This document shows, piece by piece, positions 35,344 through 47,386 of a stretch of 64,000 nt of DNA; within the stretch, counting starts at the first letter, position 1; each line of letters begins with the position of its first letter. This stretch comes from Magicicada septendecula (lineage: Eukaryota; Arthropoda; Insecta; Hemiptera; Cicadidae), in contig CM068367.1 in assembly GCA_034769895.1 (NCBI GenBank), positions 351,045,111 through 351,109,110 of the forward strand, written 5' to 3'. The position numbers and the translations under genes are program-made. Under the pieces are notes generated by a model. The model was not told the DNA's origin and ran no database searches. It saw only the letters and a program-made list of their open reading frames with translations.

Positions 35344-37960
35344 TGGAGAAGTGACTTGCTAAGATTCGACTGTTGTTAGATGATGGTGGATAAAGTGTTT
35401 TATTGTTTATGAACATTTAATTATGTGACTAGTGTGGTTTTGAGATGGATTGTTTTATGAACTGATTTTTGGTCAACAATAACAAATAATAAGATGGATT
35501 GTATATATTTTTGTGTATTAATGTCAATGTATTTGTGTATTCTTGATGTTGTGTATTACATGTATTTTATGTAAACCATGTATGTAACAGGAAGTTATAG
35601 TTTAATTGATTTAATAATAACAATTAACATTTTTTTTGACTAAACAAGTGATGAAAGTAATGGTGAAATTTTAAATAATTGAATCTATTATTATTATTAT
35701 TTTTTTTGTAGATGAATCAATTGATTAATGATTGTTATACAAATAAAGTTTGATAATGAAGTTAAATGATTTTATGAGATTTAGATTCTAATGAATAATA
35801 AATGATTAAGCATGTAATATATTTGGATATTGAGATGTATTGTTATTAGTAGGTGAGGGATGAATTTTATAATGCAATTGTCAATGATCACAGTAATGTA
35901 AAGTGTTAAGAAGGGATAGAGCCTGGGTGATAATTATTAAAATAAAGGCATTTGAGTTAGTCAATTAAAGTTAATGGGAGTTAGATAAATAAGAATTTTG
36001 AAATACCAGTAACACACAAAGAGAGTATTAGATATTTTAGGGACACAGTGGTGTTAGTGATTATATGTAGAGAAGGTGAGTAAAGTAAATGGTAAATATA
36101 TTTGTTGATGGTGATATTTTGTAGTAAGGGTAGTGGTGTAAGGAGTGATCAGTGTGCGGCGTTGTTGCAAGTAGACCAGCGTGCGGCGTTGTGGCAAGTG
36201 ATAGAGTAGTTTAAGGGAGTGTTTGCCGATATTTGGTGGAGGGCAAAAGGTTATGAACGTGTATATTGCCAGGTTGGGAACACACAAGAGGAGAATAAAT
36301 TGAGGTAAGTGGAATTAGTGAAGGGGGTTATAATTGAGAGATTAGTGTCATAATATGTAAATCTGGTTGTTAGTAGTGGTTGTTAGTAGGAAAGAAGGTG
36401 AGTAAGGCTATAGATGTTAATGCCAATATAATAAATAAAGTAATAGTGAATAACGGAGAATCGTCCAAACTAATAGGGATGAAAAGGTGAAATAAAAGAA
36501 AATTCATAGTTTGTAATAATAACTGAGAGGTAATGTAAAATGAAGGTTAATATTAAATTTGAAATTGTGAAGAATTAAATGGTAGTAAATGATAAATAAT
36601 TGATGGCTAATTAATAAAAGTTCAATTGAAATTAAAATGTAATGTTTATAATTTTATACGCAAATTTAAAGATGTAAGGTGTGTAAATTTTGATCAAAGT
36701 TAAATGTGAATTGGTTATTTTAATGTAATCGCAATGTTAATTATGAGTGTATTATTATGTATTATGTTTATTATGTATTAGTGTAGGAATTTAAACATGA
36801 ATTGTATGTATGTATAACATGTTTTAAATGCGATTCCCTACATTCCGGGCGATCTCGGCCTTACCAATCCATATCGTGGTTTTGGATGACAATCAACTGT
36901 GGGCAGAAATTGTAAAACTGACCACAGTTGGTTGCCTTTGAAATTGGTCAAACATAGAAATTTAATGGGGTTTAATAAGGGAATCTAAGATTATTTTGAA
37001 CACAGGCTATTTCCACCCAGATAGGGGTGGTAGACCTTAGGGGCATATATTAAGCTAATGAGTAGGGGTACTTACCCTGAAGTTTTTGTAACGCTGAAGC
37101 AAGGATGGGAGTGAGAGAAAAGAAAAAAGTGCTTACTCCTTCCGCCTCAGTCCTTGTGGAGGCAACTGGACGCAATAGTCCAGGGGGGGGGGGCAATAGT
37201 GTGTGTGGAGGAGAAAAGGGGATGCTTATTATTAACAGCACCGGGTAAATAGAATTTCTGTTAATAATAATATTTTATAAAATGTTAAATGAGTTTGAAT
37301 TGTTTTAGATATAAATGGGAGATGGGTAAGACTTGTAGAAGAAGGGCGATATCGATAAAGTGTATTCGATTGGATTAAATTTTGATCATGTGTTTAAGAG
37401 AGTCTTAACAAATGATTTAAATATTTTAGATGTAATTTGGGTAATGGAAGGTATTTGTAATATTGTAATGGAAAATGTCTATTTTAATTCTGATGGGAAT
37501 CAGGGCAATAATTTTGATTTTTGGAAAAGAGTTAACAAGAGAAGGGTATGCAGAATGATGTAAAGGAATTTTATAAATGTATCATGTTAGTTTAAGGGTT
37601 CATATATACATGTGTTAAGAATTAAGAAAAACCAGTGCTTCTTAACGCAAACCAGTGCACAGCTAAGGGGAAACAGATCAGTTAGGGATATGGTATTATC
37701 CAAGGCCACTATTTGATATTTTTAATTTGATGTTTCAGTGTCTGGTGATGCTGTGGCGGCGGTCCTGAGCTGGCCAGCGCGTCAGATCAGGAGTGTCAAG
37801 CGTCTGTCTGGCCTTGCGGTGTTGGGATCTCGAGAGAGAAGTCCAGTAAGGTCATTCAGGTGTGGTCACAGCCACTGGACCAAGGGTAAGTGATTGTATT
37901 TTTTTATATAAACACTACAGGGGGTTGTGGCGACATATCCCTTTAGGAAGTATGAGAGTG
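35344..37960 (+). other. Degenerate 3' interior of gypsy element
   Basis: AT-rich, with no ORF that I trust. The stretch 36060-36290 repeats, with decay, the pol segment at 31070-31300: GGAGTGTTTGCCGATAT, GGGCAAAGGTTATGAA-like and GGGAACACAC all recur. A second copy of the protease/RT junction is therefore present, from either a duplication or another gypsy fragment. There is an 11-G run near 37181. The segment 37740-37900 is GC-richer. Nothing else is recognised. Confidence 0.5.
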
Positions 37961-38010
37961 TCAATGAGAGTTTTTATGCTTCGGCATAAAACCTCTCATT
38001 GAGGGGGTTT
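37961..38010 (+). other. UUCG-capped hairpin and polypurine tract before 3' LTR
   Basis: Arms 37961-37979 and 37984-38002 pair at 18 of 19 positions (one T/C mismatch) around the loop TTCG, closed by C-G (GCTTCGGC). The RNA would form a very stable C(UUCG)G tetraloop hairpin. The 3' arm ends directly in GAGGGGGTTT, the expected polypurine tract, and the LTR starts at 38011. Confidence 0.85.
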
Positions 38011-38865
38011 TGTAACGGGACAAACTATTGGGATTTATTTCTTCTAAAATAAATGTAAAATGTAATGGCCACTCAAGCTGAACAACATTTGAATCATAAA
38101 TGCTGGACACTTTTTTTTACACCTTGCAGTCAGTGCGGTTCCAAGCCAAGCCGTACGTAGGTGTTGTTGTTGTTGCACAAAAGCCATTAATGAGTCTGGG
38201 AATGTGAAAGTCAGCAGCGAGGGGGGGGCGTATTCGCGCGTACGCGCGCATGAGTGTGACGCTGAGAACAGAGTGAGAGACATGTACGAAACATTCCAGA
38301 GCCAAAAGGGTGATGGAAACAAAGAACGCAACGCAGTACAATCCGCCCAGTTGAAATTACACTCTTAAACCGGCCGGTTGTAAAGAACAGTTCCGGAACA
38401 AAAATGCGGGCCCATATAATAAAAATGTGATTTTAATTCAAATTAATAAGTTTTACAGTTATGAAGTGAAATGAAGTGACAGTTTCGAGTGACCTGGCGA
38501 AAATTACGGCAAAGAACGAAATGTGCAGCGTGGTGAAAGAAATAGAAAACGGATGGAGGCTGGACTGAATTTTAGGGACGAAATGGCAGATAAGAGAATC
38601 AATTATCTTATTAAATTATATTCATAAATTAGGAAAAGAAGAAATTTAAAGCAAAAATTTATAACCATTCAAAATTGAAACCTTTTTAAAAAATTTAAAT
38701 GAGCTCATAAGGGAAATTTAAATATGTATCGTGAGAGAGTAAATGGGCGTGTGTAATAATCATGTAATAAAATTAAGAGGCGCTGGTTTGTGATAAAATG
38801 GGGTATAACTATTTCTATGTTATTTTAAATATGTCTATTGTAATCAAGGTAATACCAGTATATAC
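38011..38865 (+). repeat. 3' LTR of gypsy element, truncated
   Basis: It starts TGTAACGGGACAAAC and is about 97% like the 5' LTR by eye until CCAGTATATAC at 38865, where similarity stops. The last ~340 bp of the full 1187-bp LTR are missing, so the far target duplication cannot be checked. Confidence 0.88.
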
Positions 38866-39000
38866 TTCAGAATATCTTTCAGAATAGCACAATGCTAAAA
38901 TAACTTGGGAGTCACATAAAGATGCATAACAGGCAATATAATTTTTCATGAAAAAAGTGATTTAACAGAGTGCAACTAAAACATATTATATACAGGTCTT

Positions 39001-39729
39001 CTTCATCATCATCATTATCTTCTCAACGGTTATAGGCTTTAACAAACCTGTTCCTCTTCCACAGTCCACCTTTTCTTAGGTCGACCAACTTTTCTTCTGC
39101 CTCTAGGGTTGTAATTTTTCGCCATCTTTGGTATTCTACTTTCTTCCATTCTATTGATGTGTTCATTCCATTTCATTTCTTATATGATCTTATCTATTAC
39201 ACTTATTAACTGATATCAGAAATTTCATTTCTGCTGTTTGTATCTTCTGTTCATATTTTTTCTTTATTACCCAAGTTTCAGAACCATACAGTAGTGTAGG
39301 TATTGCCATTGTTTTATAAAGTTTTATTTGGGTTTCTTTTCAAAATTTATTTCCCAACGTTTTTCAAATTGTTTCACACATTCTAGTGAAATTCGTCACT
39401 TAATTTTCTGTATCTCTATCTTGATAATCTCACGTCTTGATAATGTTGATCTGTATCTTGGAGTAATGTCACGTCCAAGATAGTTGAAATTTCTTACTTG
39501 TTCTATGGATGTGTTGTCTATGCATATTTTGGTCCGAACCAGTTCATCTCCTATAAAGGCAATTTTATCTGAATAAGACACTTTTGTCTTTGATTCAGTT
39601 ATGTTACCGTTATATTCTTTTCCTATTTTATGTAAGATGTATATTGCTCGCTGGAGATCTTCTTCTGAAGTGGCAAATGTAGCTTGGTCATCCACGAAGA
39701 GAATGGTTTTTAAGCTTTTATTTCAGTGG
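39001..39729 (-). mobile_element. 5'-truncated LINE fragment with target duplication
   Basis: The minus-strand reading gives an RT motif C-type sequence (TILFVDDQATFATSEEDLQ), KVSYSDKIAFIGDEL, then, after several shifts, a basic end NPRGRRKVGRPKKRW. The 3' tail is a GATGATGATGAAGAAG repeat. ATATACAGGTCTT flanks it on both sides (38988-39000, 39730-39742), a 13-bp duplication typical of target-primed insertion. It includes one 99-codon open stretch (39396-39695). Confidence 0.88.
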
Positions 39730-39883
39730 ATATACAGGTCTTTTATGTAATTTTATAAAACAAAGTATTCTAAGTTAAGAAGAAGAGTGAATAAAATAGA
39801 AACTAGAACAAAATCATTGTCATTCTTGGTTCAGTAATCTTTGTTGAAGAACTTTGTGAAGTAATATTTGTGAATGTTGACAG

Positions 39884-40045
39884 GCAATGCAGCAATGCTG
39901 TTGGATGTTGCAATATACCATCAGGCTAATGTTGTTCTGGAACCGATATGTGCTACTTACAGCTATATGTCACCACTGACTGTGACATGGGTTCTGTTGA
40001 CAATAGAGATGTCTGTCCTTGCATATGTGATTGTTGTGTATATTG
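39884..40045 (+). CDS. TMEM192: TMEM192-like protein, third exon in window
   Basis: Exon of 162 nt, acceptor TGTTGACAG, donor GTGAGT; phases 1 in and 1 out. It encodes GNAAMLLDVAIYHQANVVLE, then a long hydrophobic helix (VTWVLLTIEMSVLAYVIVVY). In vertebrate TMEM192 the same place holds GNTVLLLILCMQHS and the last membrane helix. The join with the previous exon restores a glycine codon (G|GC). The preceding intron spans about 17 kb of transposons. Confidence 0.9.
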
Positions 40046-40596
40046 GTGAGTATTTTATTGAACATTTCATTTAAACTGAATTATTTATAATAATTCAAAT
40101 GTGTCATTTTGCGTGCATGGTTGTAAATCTAATTTAAAATACAATAAAACTTGGCTGAACCAAAACAAGAATTCACAGTTGGAAGATGGCTACAATGGAA
40201 AAAGACCAATGGTGAAGTCTCCTTTAGCAGGCCATAACCCAACCAGGATTGTAGCTCTCATAACACTCATGACGATAAAAAAATTTTAATCTTTCTTATG
40301 TTTATAATAAAATATTTTATTCAGCATTACAAGTGCTTCCTGAAATACAACTTCTAACGTCCATTTGTGGATGTTAATTTAATATTGTGTATAATGATTT
40401 AATTAGTTACGTTTTAGACTGTAATTCAGTTCATATTTTCAGTTGCAGTTTAATTTGAATACTTTATTGTGTAATTACATTAGATTGTCTGACCTGATAA
40501 GGTCATCAGTATTTGTGGATGTTTAGATTTGATATACTTTTTTCTAAGACCTTTAATTGTTATAGATGTTTATTAAGTTCTGTTGTATGTTTTCAG

Positions 40597-40699
40597 TTCT
40601 AGTGTACCGTTTTAACAAGGCCCAACCATTACCAGATGTTAATAGATTGGATTCATGGTCATCAAGAGAAACTTTCACTACTCAAGAAGTTGGATACAG
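40597..40699 (+). CDS. TMEM192: TMEM192-like protein, fourth exon in window
   Basis: Exon of 103 nt (acceptor TTTTCAG, donor GTTTGT). It encodes VLVYRFNKAQPLPDVNRLDS and then ETFTTQEVGYR. RFNKAQPLPD corresponds to the vertebrate RFNKAKPEPD just after the last membrane helix, the best single match supporting the identification. This part faces the cytosol in the known topology. Confidence 0.92.
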
Positions 40700-41169
40700 G
40701 TTTGTGTTCTTACTAATGTTCTTTATTATTCAATTGTGAGAGCCTGTAAAACAAATATAATATGTGGACATAATATTTCCTATGAACATACAAGGATTGA
40801 TTAATGAGTAAGGTATGTGAGTCAGTATGAATATAATATGAATATAATCCAACATATATGTATCCAATATATCCAATATCCAATGTATCCAGTATGGATA
40901 CAATATGAATATATAGGACCAATCGTATATGGATTAAGTTTTTCCCATCAAACCAGAATAATGAAAGTGGTATCAGACTGGAAGAAATTTGTGTCCTTTA
41001 TATATTAAAACTTTATTTTTCAACATAGTCATTATTTACTGTTACCGATTTTATCAACAACACAATCTCCTTTTTGTAGATTTTGTAACATGCCATAGTG
41101 AAAGTAAATAAAATGTTTTAAATATTTAACATGACATTGACTTCTTATAATGGATTATAACTGTTTCAG

Positions 41170-41293
41170 AGAGAATGGAGAAGCTATTGAAGAACTTCTG
41201 CAAAAGCAGGCAGATCTGATTCGCTATTATAAAGATGCTAATGAAATACTGAACAGGAGGGTTATGGATTTGACATCTCAGATTTTACGTTAA
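41170..41293 (+). CDS. TMEM192: TMEM192-like protein, terminal exon
   Basis: Coding part of 124 nt from acceptor CTGTTTCAG to TAA at 41291-41293. It encodes ENGEAIEELLQKQADLIRYY and KDANEILNRRVMDLTSQILR, a short amphipathic coiled coil. Vertebrate TMEM192 ends with a similar helix (LEEIVEKQGDTIEYLK). Codons join in phase 2 with the previous exon (AG|A). This is the end of the protein. Confidence 0.92.
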
Positions 41294-42390
41294 TTTCACT
41301 TGTTTCTATTATGTTTACTTCAAGACTGGTGATAAGCAAGTTACTGATTGAGAAATTATATATTACCATACATTCTCTAACTTTCATGTATTTAGTATTA
41401 TTTTTTATAATTTCTGTGTTATTTTTATGTTCCATGTGTGTTTCATTACAAATAGGTGTATTTGTAAGCATATCTGTTTCACACTGATGAGTTAATAAAT
41501 GAGAGCAAATAATATTATAACAAGTAGAACAAACTCTGGTTTGTTATGTAGATAAACATTACCAAATAATGTTTAATACTAATATTTTGGTTGACGTGAC
41601 TTAAATTTATTTTTAACTGTCATGAAACTACTGACTGGTTTGTACTTTGTGATTTAGGGTAAGTAACTAACATGTAAGCATTAGAAATAAACTACTATTT
41701 ATTTATTACCAGCCTGCTTAAATTGTCGTGAATGTAAATATTTGTTCCCAAATGAAATGTGTTAAAGAGAAAAGTCTATATTTATTTGTTTAATACAATA
41801 TGTTATGAGAATTTGTTATGTCCAAAAAACCTATTATAGGTTTTTTTTAGTGAAAAAAATAGTTTGAATAAAACAGGGTATATTGGAGAAATATGAGAAA
41901 TGATATGTCGTAATCGCTTAATGTAGGTATATACTTGTGTGTATGTAAATGATAGGTGGAAGCTTATAAAATTTATAAAACAAACAAGAGAGTTTGTAGT
42001 GTATTAGAAAAGTATTGTGTGTTGCTGCTCAGAGAGGTAGCTGTGTACAAATTGTGGAAGTAACAGTACTCTCTATGCATAAAGTGCAAAAGTTTGGATT
42101 TCAGCTATTGTAGTATATACCTGTACCTTAATAGAATCGTTGACTTATTTCTATACAAGTTTATAGTAAAACTGTCTTTAATCATATTTAGAGATGATAA
42201 AGACAGTAGTATCATTGATACGTGCAATTACAATTTTAAGTGTTAGTACAGATTTATGAACTGTTAGCAATATGTATGCGTTGAATAGATAACTAAAACT
42301 ATATACTATATGTTTGTTAATGCAGACTAAAATGTGGGAACAAACTTGCTGATGTACTATTAGGAAAATAAAGTAATATAAATCATTACA
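41294..42390 (+). other. Probable TMEM192 3' UTR
   Basis: Non-coding, with AATAAA signals at 41494-41499, 41686-41691 and 42367-42372. The last is followed by GT-rich sequence (TTTTTGTTGTCATTGT), a usual cleavage context. Which one is used cannot be decided from sequence. Confidence 0.5.
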
Positions 42391-43689
42391 TTTTTGTTGT
42401 CATTGTATAGTGTGCACGGCATGTGCAATGTATGTAACCATACATTGCTGTAATGGAACCTCATATGCTAAGTTAAAAGTAGCATCAGATAGTTTGAACA
42501 GAAATTATGGGAACACTGTTTTCGTATTGTATAGCAGTGTATGTTAAGAACTTCAGACAAATTAGATCTTCAAAAATTGATGATGATAAGAGAATTTCTT
42601 TTATAAGGTTTAGCAACAGTAGACATAATTTAGTAAATAAAAGTTACCATAGAGGAATGGCTGTGGTAGAAAGACCATCTAACTGTATCAGTGCCCTTAT
42701 TGTTTGTAAGCAATATGTTAAAGGACTCTTAAGTATTTTTAGAAAGTCTGATTGTAGAAATTCATGTCTAAACTTATACAAAACATAAACAACCTTTTAC
42801 TAAAATGCCCGCTAGCAGGTTTTGTCTGTCAAAATTATTTTTTTAAGTTTATTATATTCAGTATTACTCTTGAGCTTTTCTCAGTAATTCTGTTTTAACA
42901 TTGAAAATGTTTATAAGGACGTGTCGCACATTTGAAAACGACCGCTGGTGCATGATCGAAAATGGGAACCGGTGAGTTTCCATAGAAACTACTTCTTTGT
43001 TGTCAATAACATAGTACATATATAAAACTTCACTTATGAATGTACTATATAACAACCTACATTTGACTTATAATCTGTACATTGGTAAATGAAGAATGAC
43101 TTCATTGATTGGTGAATGAACATAAATATATATTTTTTAGATTTATTGAAGCATTTTCAATGCCCTTCTCTGTGCAGTGCATTTGTGCAATGCCTGTAAT
43201 TTTTTTTTTCTAGGTGTGCATCATGTCATTTAGTGAAAAATCAAACACAATTTTTAATTGAATTGTATTTGCCACGAAAGTCTTGATCATTTGATAAATA
43301 TTTAAAGAACAGGTAGTTATATCTGTATAAGAGATGGAGAATTGTAAAGCAAACTTTACATTTACACTCTCCATTAAAAAGTAAATACATGTCTGGTAAT
43401 ATGAATCTTAAAACTAGAAGTCGATGGTAGGCTGTTATTATTATTATTTTTTTTTTTTATCCGCATTATAGGCTGTTATATTAAGGATCACATGCCAATT
43501 TCAATTCTTTATTCTTTGTTCTTTTCCTTTCAATATTCTTTCACCTTTTGACTGTGTTTCTTGTTCCTGTCTTCAATCCACTTTGAACCTGCGTTTTTCT
43601 CTCTCCTACCCTGGACTCCTTCCATTATTATTATTATTACTACACGTTGTAATATTATGGTCATAGCCATCATTTAAAATCAGATTCTG
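42391..43689. other. Unassigned intergenic sequence
   Basis: AT-rich, with a (TTA)n/T-rich stretch near 43436-43460. The 93-codon ORF at 42507-42788 has no recognisable motif. Nothing else seen. Confidence 0.5.
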
Positions 43690-44011
43690 GGACTGGGACA
43701 CACCAAGCATTGCGGAGGTGGGGCTAAACTATACGCAACACATCACCACCCACCTCTTGGTGAAGAAGCCCTGTTTCCCATTACTCACATTTTGCACCTT
43801 TTCAAATATTCTTATACCAATCATGGAAATACGTACTTGGCTGACTAATACAAATATTTTCAACCGAGATAAAAGATGCTTCCACAATTTTTCTTTTCAT
43901 CAAATTACTTTCCCTCCCAATAATTTCTATGTTGTTCCATAAGAGCTTGTGGTGTCTCCCACATATGTCCCACTAATTTTGACATATTACATTTACATAT
44001 ACTGGAACGTT
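43690..44011 (-). mobile_element. Penelope-like element 3' fragment (inverted copy)
   Basis: Read on the minus strand it matches the + copy at 46890-47150. It encodes the part after the GIY-YIG core (ALMEQHRNYWEGK region; in protein terms IEIIGRESNLMKRKIVEASF then VENICISQPSTYF) and continues past a stop into the shared non-coding GTGATGTGTT...TTTAGCCCCACCTC-like tail. The catalytic core itself is lost at the border with the DNA transposon. Confidence 0.7.
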
Positions 44012-44013
44012 TA

Positions 44014-46250
44014 CAGGAAAGGGATTGTCAGTTGCGATGACATTATCACCATGTTGCTACTTCTTAACCACATGTTTCTGTTGAATGTCGCCCAAGCATA
44101 AGTTACGTTACTGCAGTACAAACATAAAAACATAGGCCTACTTTGGTCAGACAAAACAAATCCAGTACGCACAGACAAGACAATTCCAGTTCGGGGAGAC
44201 TAAATATGTATTGGCTTGCTTAAAAATGAATATTTATCCAGTTGTAACTAAAGATAATTCTTAACCTAAAAATTTCAATGTTTACGAGAAAAATAAACTA
44301 GAATTTAACTAACTTCAGTGTTTTTTAATTAATCTTAAGAAGTTCAGTATCTTTTAATTTTTTATTTAACGATAATGTGATATTGTGCAATCACCAATTT
44401 AATGTATAAATATCTAGAAATAAAATAAAAATTAACAATAATAAAAAATATAAGAGCAAAATATGAGTCAGTGTTTGTTTTTGGTACTTTTACCACATAA
44501 CCAAAACTAAAAATAAAATTATTATTACCTGTCTGTAGTTTTCCACCTGTGCTGTTAATCTAAAGGTGTTACATCATTTATTTCGCTACCAGAGTCACTG
44601 GATTCTGTGCCCAAATTTATTACCAGTTGTTCAATGGCATCTTCTAATACTCCTTTGTTGCTCCATGCTTCATCAATCACTTTCTTTGTGTGCATCACTG
44701 CTTTTCCTCAGTCATCTGCAGTAACATTCATAATTCTGTCACGTATCAATTTTTCTCCTTCTGTTCCTACAAAAGTCATTATTTCTTGCTACATGTCCCT
44801 TTACTTGCACCCAAATTAACTCAATGGGATTAAAGTGACAGTGATACGGTGGCAATCTTTTTACTTTGTGGCCATGTTCTTCTACTACTTTGTCAATTAC
44901 GTATTCAGGAAATCAGGGTTTACAACCTGATAATAGCTCCAGCAGCTCTGCTTTTTTTCATGCTAACAGTGATAGAAATGTTATGTTTGTGAAGCCAGTG
45001 AATAATTTCTTTTTTACATGTACCTAATGTTGGCACTTTATCGTATATAACCGAGTGATAAGGGGCATTATCCATTACAGTAGTTGATGGCACTGTGAGG
45101 TTTTTTTAATAATGAGTCTGCAGACTACTTGGTAAAGTTTTCAGAGTTCATTTCTTCATGGAAGTCACTCTGTTTCTTTGATTTAAAGGGATAAAAAATA
45201 GGTATGAAACCTTTGGATGTCCCAGCATGTACAATAATATATCTACCCCCTCGTCCTATAGGGACTTTCATTGTTTCTTCCACAGTATCATCTGTCCAGC
45301 CGTTTCGTAGACTGTGACCTACATTTACCAATGTTTTGTCTTACCAAACTATATGTTTAACAGATTTGGTTTGAATTTCTCTTAGAAATCTACAATGTAA
45401 AGCAACTACACTTTCACTTTCCATTAGAACTTTTCTGCCAAAAATGTTGGTATATTTAAAACTGATATTTTGCATTAGGCCTACTTTTCTAACAGTTGAT
45501 TGACTACCCGTAAAAATCTCAGCTGCTACCAATTACTTATGAAGTTTATTTACTGTTGTGTGGTCTTTTCTACAATAGTAGCTACAAATGTGCTGTTGAA
45601 TTGCATTTTCTTGGAAAGAATCTAACTTCGTAACTCTTTTATCTATATACTTTTTTGTATTAGGGGGTTTGAAATTTGGGTTCTATATCACTAAAATCAG
45701 TGAGAAATCAGTCTTTCTCTTTTCCTGTAAGTATTATCAGGTCCTTCCCTACTTCGCATGTGGCAGCTATACTAAAACTCTAAAACTTTATCCATGGAAA
45801 TTAACGGCCCTCCATGGCTTTTTATTTTTCAAAATATTCACACACTGAACAAATAAGTTGTCTTGCCTGTCCATTAAATACTTTCCGTTTTCTTGTCTTG
45901 CGTATAGCTGAAGTATTTGTACTGGCGTCGGACACAGCTGAATGGATTATTTGAACTATCACTATCACTTAATACACTAAACATTTAAATTTTACCACAA
46001 AATCACTTCTGAGTATCAGACTAATAATCACTAAATTTAAAAAAATATTACAAATCATGCAACACCCACAAAAATATGATAACATTATAAATTTTAAAAC
46101 TGTTTAATTTAGTATGCACACATGGTAAAGGATAAACAGCAGAACAACAAGTACAAGTTGACAACACTGCAGTGGGTAGTTTCGGCCAATCAGACCGCAC
46201 TAAACACCACTTCCCCACTCTCTTGCAGACAACCATCAATCCCTCTCCTG
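44014..46250 (-). mobile_element. IS630/Tc1-type DNA transposon
   Basis: The left end is CAGGAAAGGGATTGTCAGTT. The right end, inverted, is CAGGAGAGGGATTGATGGTT. TA lies on both sides (44012-44013, 46251-46252). Length 2237 bp. One transposase pseudogene is on the minus strand. It is inserted between two inverted Penelope fragments. Confidence 0.88.
44555..45984 (-). pseudogene. IS630/Tc1-type (DDE_3) transposase, broken
   Basis: The minus-strand reading from a Met at 45984 shows a decayed N-terminal DNA-binding region (ARQLICSVCEYFEK, LDSFQENAIQQHICSYYCRK). Next come FTGSQSTVRKVGLMQNISFK and FLREIQTKSVKHIVW. The RNase-H-like core follows: GRGGRYIIVHAGTSKGFIPI, FHEEMNSENF, VMDNAPYHSV (second Asp) and, after a stop, VIDKVVEEHGHKVKRLPPYH with NPIELIWVQVKGHVA (final Glu). 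The first Asp expected in a (Y)xDE(T/S) motif just before GWTDD is not seen clearly. The C-terminal acidic tail ends at 44555. Many stops and shifts; dead. Confidence 0.85.
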
Positions 46251-46639
46251 TAAAAATTTAAACTGTAGTTTCACATTTTTTCTATGTTCATCCAGGTGAA
46301 TTTCCAGAGGCCTTCTGGTTTCTCCCAGCTATATTTACGATAAGATTAGGGCGTCAGTAAGCCTACTCATATAATCAGTAAGATTACCATATGCTGTAAG
46401 CCTACTCATAGTGGGGTGTATATTAACAAAGATTCCAATTATCTGGATTATGTGAAGCGTGGGATTATATTTGTTCTGATGAATGTTTGTGGAATATAAT
46501 TAACAGTACCATGAATGATTTTTCACACATGGAGTACAGTAAGCACTTTGTTTATAAAATTGTACATAAAAATAAAATATTAACAACAATAAGGAAATGA
46601 AAGGTGGTAAAGTCATACCATATGTTAAAGGTAATTCAG

Positions 46640-47160
46640 AAAGGATTAAGGGAAAGGGAAAGGATTAAACAAAATAGACACTTTGGACTGCTTGTCATTC
46701 CCATGTAACTAAAAATTCTGTGTAAAACCAAAGAGCACTAAATTAGAATCCAAAAATGGATCTCCAAATACGGTTTCCCCTGTGAATGTGGGAAGCAGTA
46801 CCTGAGAGAAACTGAAAGGCCTTTTGAAGTTCGCCTGCATGAACATAGAAACAAAGTGAAACTAGGTATGTAGTACATCAAAATTGCAGAGCACCATCAT
46901 AAGGTCTTATGGAACAATGTAGAAATTATTAGGAGAGAAAGTAATGTGATGAAAACAAAATTATGGAGGCATCTTTTATCCTTTTGTCTCTGTTGAAAAT
47001 AATTGTATTAGTCAAGTGAGTAAAGATCTTTCCACAATTTGGCATAAGAATATTTGAAAAGATGCAAAAAGGGAGTATTGGGGAATGTGGATTCTTCATC
47101 ACAATGTGGTGGTGATGTGTTTAGCCCCACCTCTCCACTGCTTGGAAAGTGTATATAAAA
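46640..47160 (+). mobile_element. Penelope-like element 3' fragment with GIY-YIG domain
   Basis: From 46766 the reading is KYGFPCECGKQYLRETERPF, EVRLHEHRNKVKLG, a stop, then KIAEHHHKVLWNNVEIIRRE. This matches the CxCGxxYxxxTxR and EH pattern of the endonuclease that Penelope-like retroelements carry after their RT. No RT is present here. Stops and shifts make it a relic. Its tail (47030-47150) is the inverted counterpart of 43710-43830. Confidence 0.8.
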
Positions 47161-47386
47161 GAGGGGGAAGAGTCCACTGCAAAGTGCAAAGAAGAAAAGA
47201 GACGCTTGTCACAGTTAGTTACCTTGTCCTTTTGTGACCAGAGATGGAATCCCTTGTACTCAGTGAGACAACCCTCTTGGTAAATACAATTTTTTGTTTT
47301 TGTTTTTTTATAATAAACCTTTTTTTTTATATTTTGAAGATATCTATTTAGGTATTGATAGATATGATGCTGTAATTGTAATATGT

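Larger units (their letters stand above)
27326..38865 (+). mobile_element. Ty3/gypsy element with gag, protease, RT, RNase H, integrase
   Basis: The 5' LTR (27326-28512) is followed by a primer site, gag (28762-30463), pol (30472-33603), a Harbinger insertion in integrase and about 2.7 kb of 3' sequence. A stable hairpin, a G-rich tract and a 3'-truncated 3' LTR complete it. The order PR-RT-RH-IN identifies Ty3/gypsy. No env-like ORF is seen. ATAT precedes the 5' LTR (27322-27325). Stops and frameshifts disable it. It is the only element in the window with a recognisable complete pol. Confidence 0.93.

Noticed and set aside
27326-38865. Possible endogenous virus with an envelope gene
   Set aside because: After integrase there is only a Harbinger insertion and AT-rich non-coding DNA; no membrane glycoprotein-like ORF was found.
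40101-40289. 62-codon ORF between TMEM192 exons
   Set aside because: It lies in an intron, has no homology that I recognise, and the splice frame works without it.
42507-42788. 93-codon ORF after the TMEM192 3' region
   Set aside because: No family motif and no promoter or splice context; length expected by chance.
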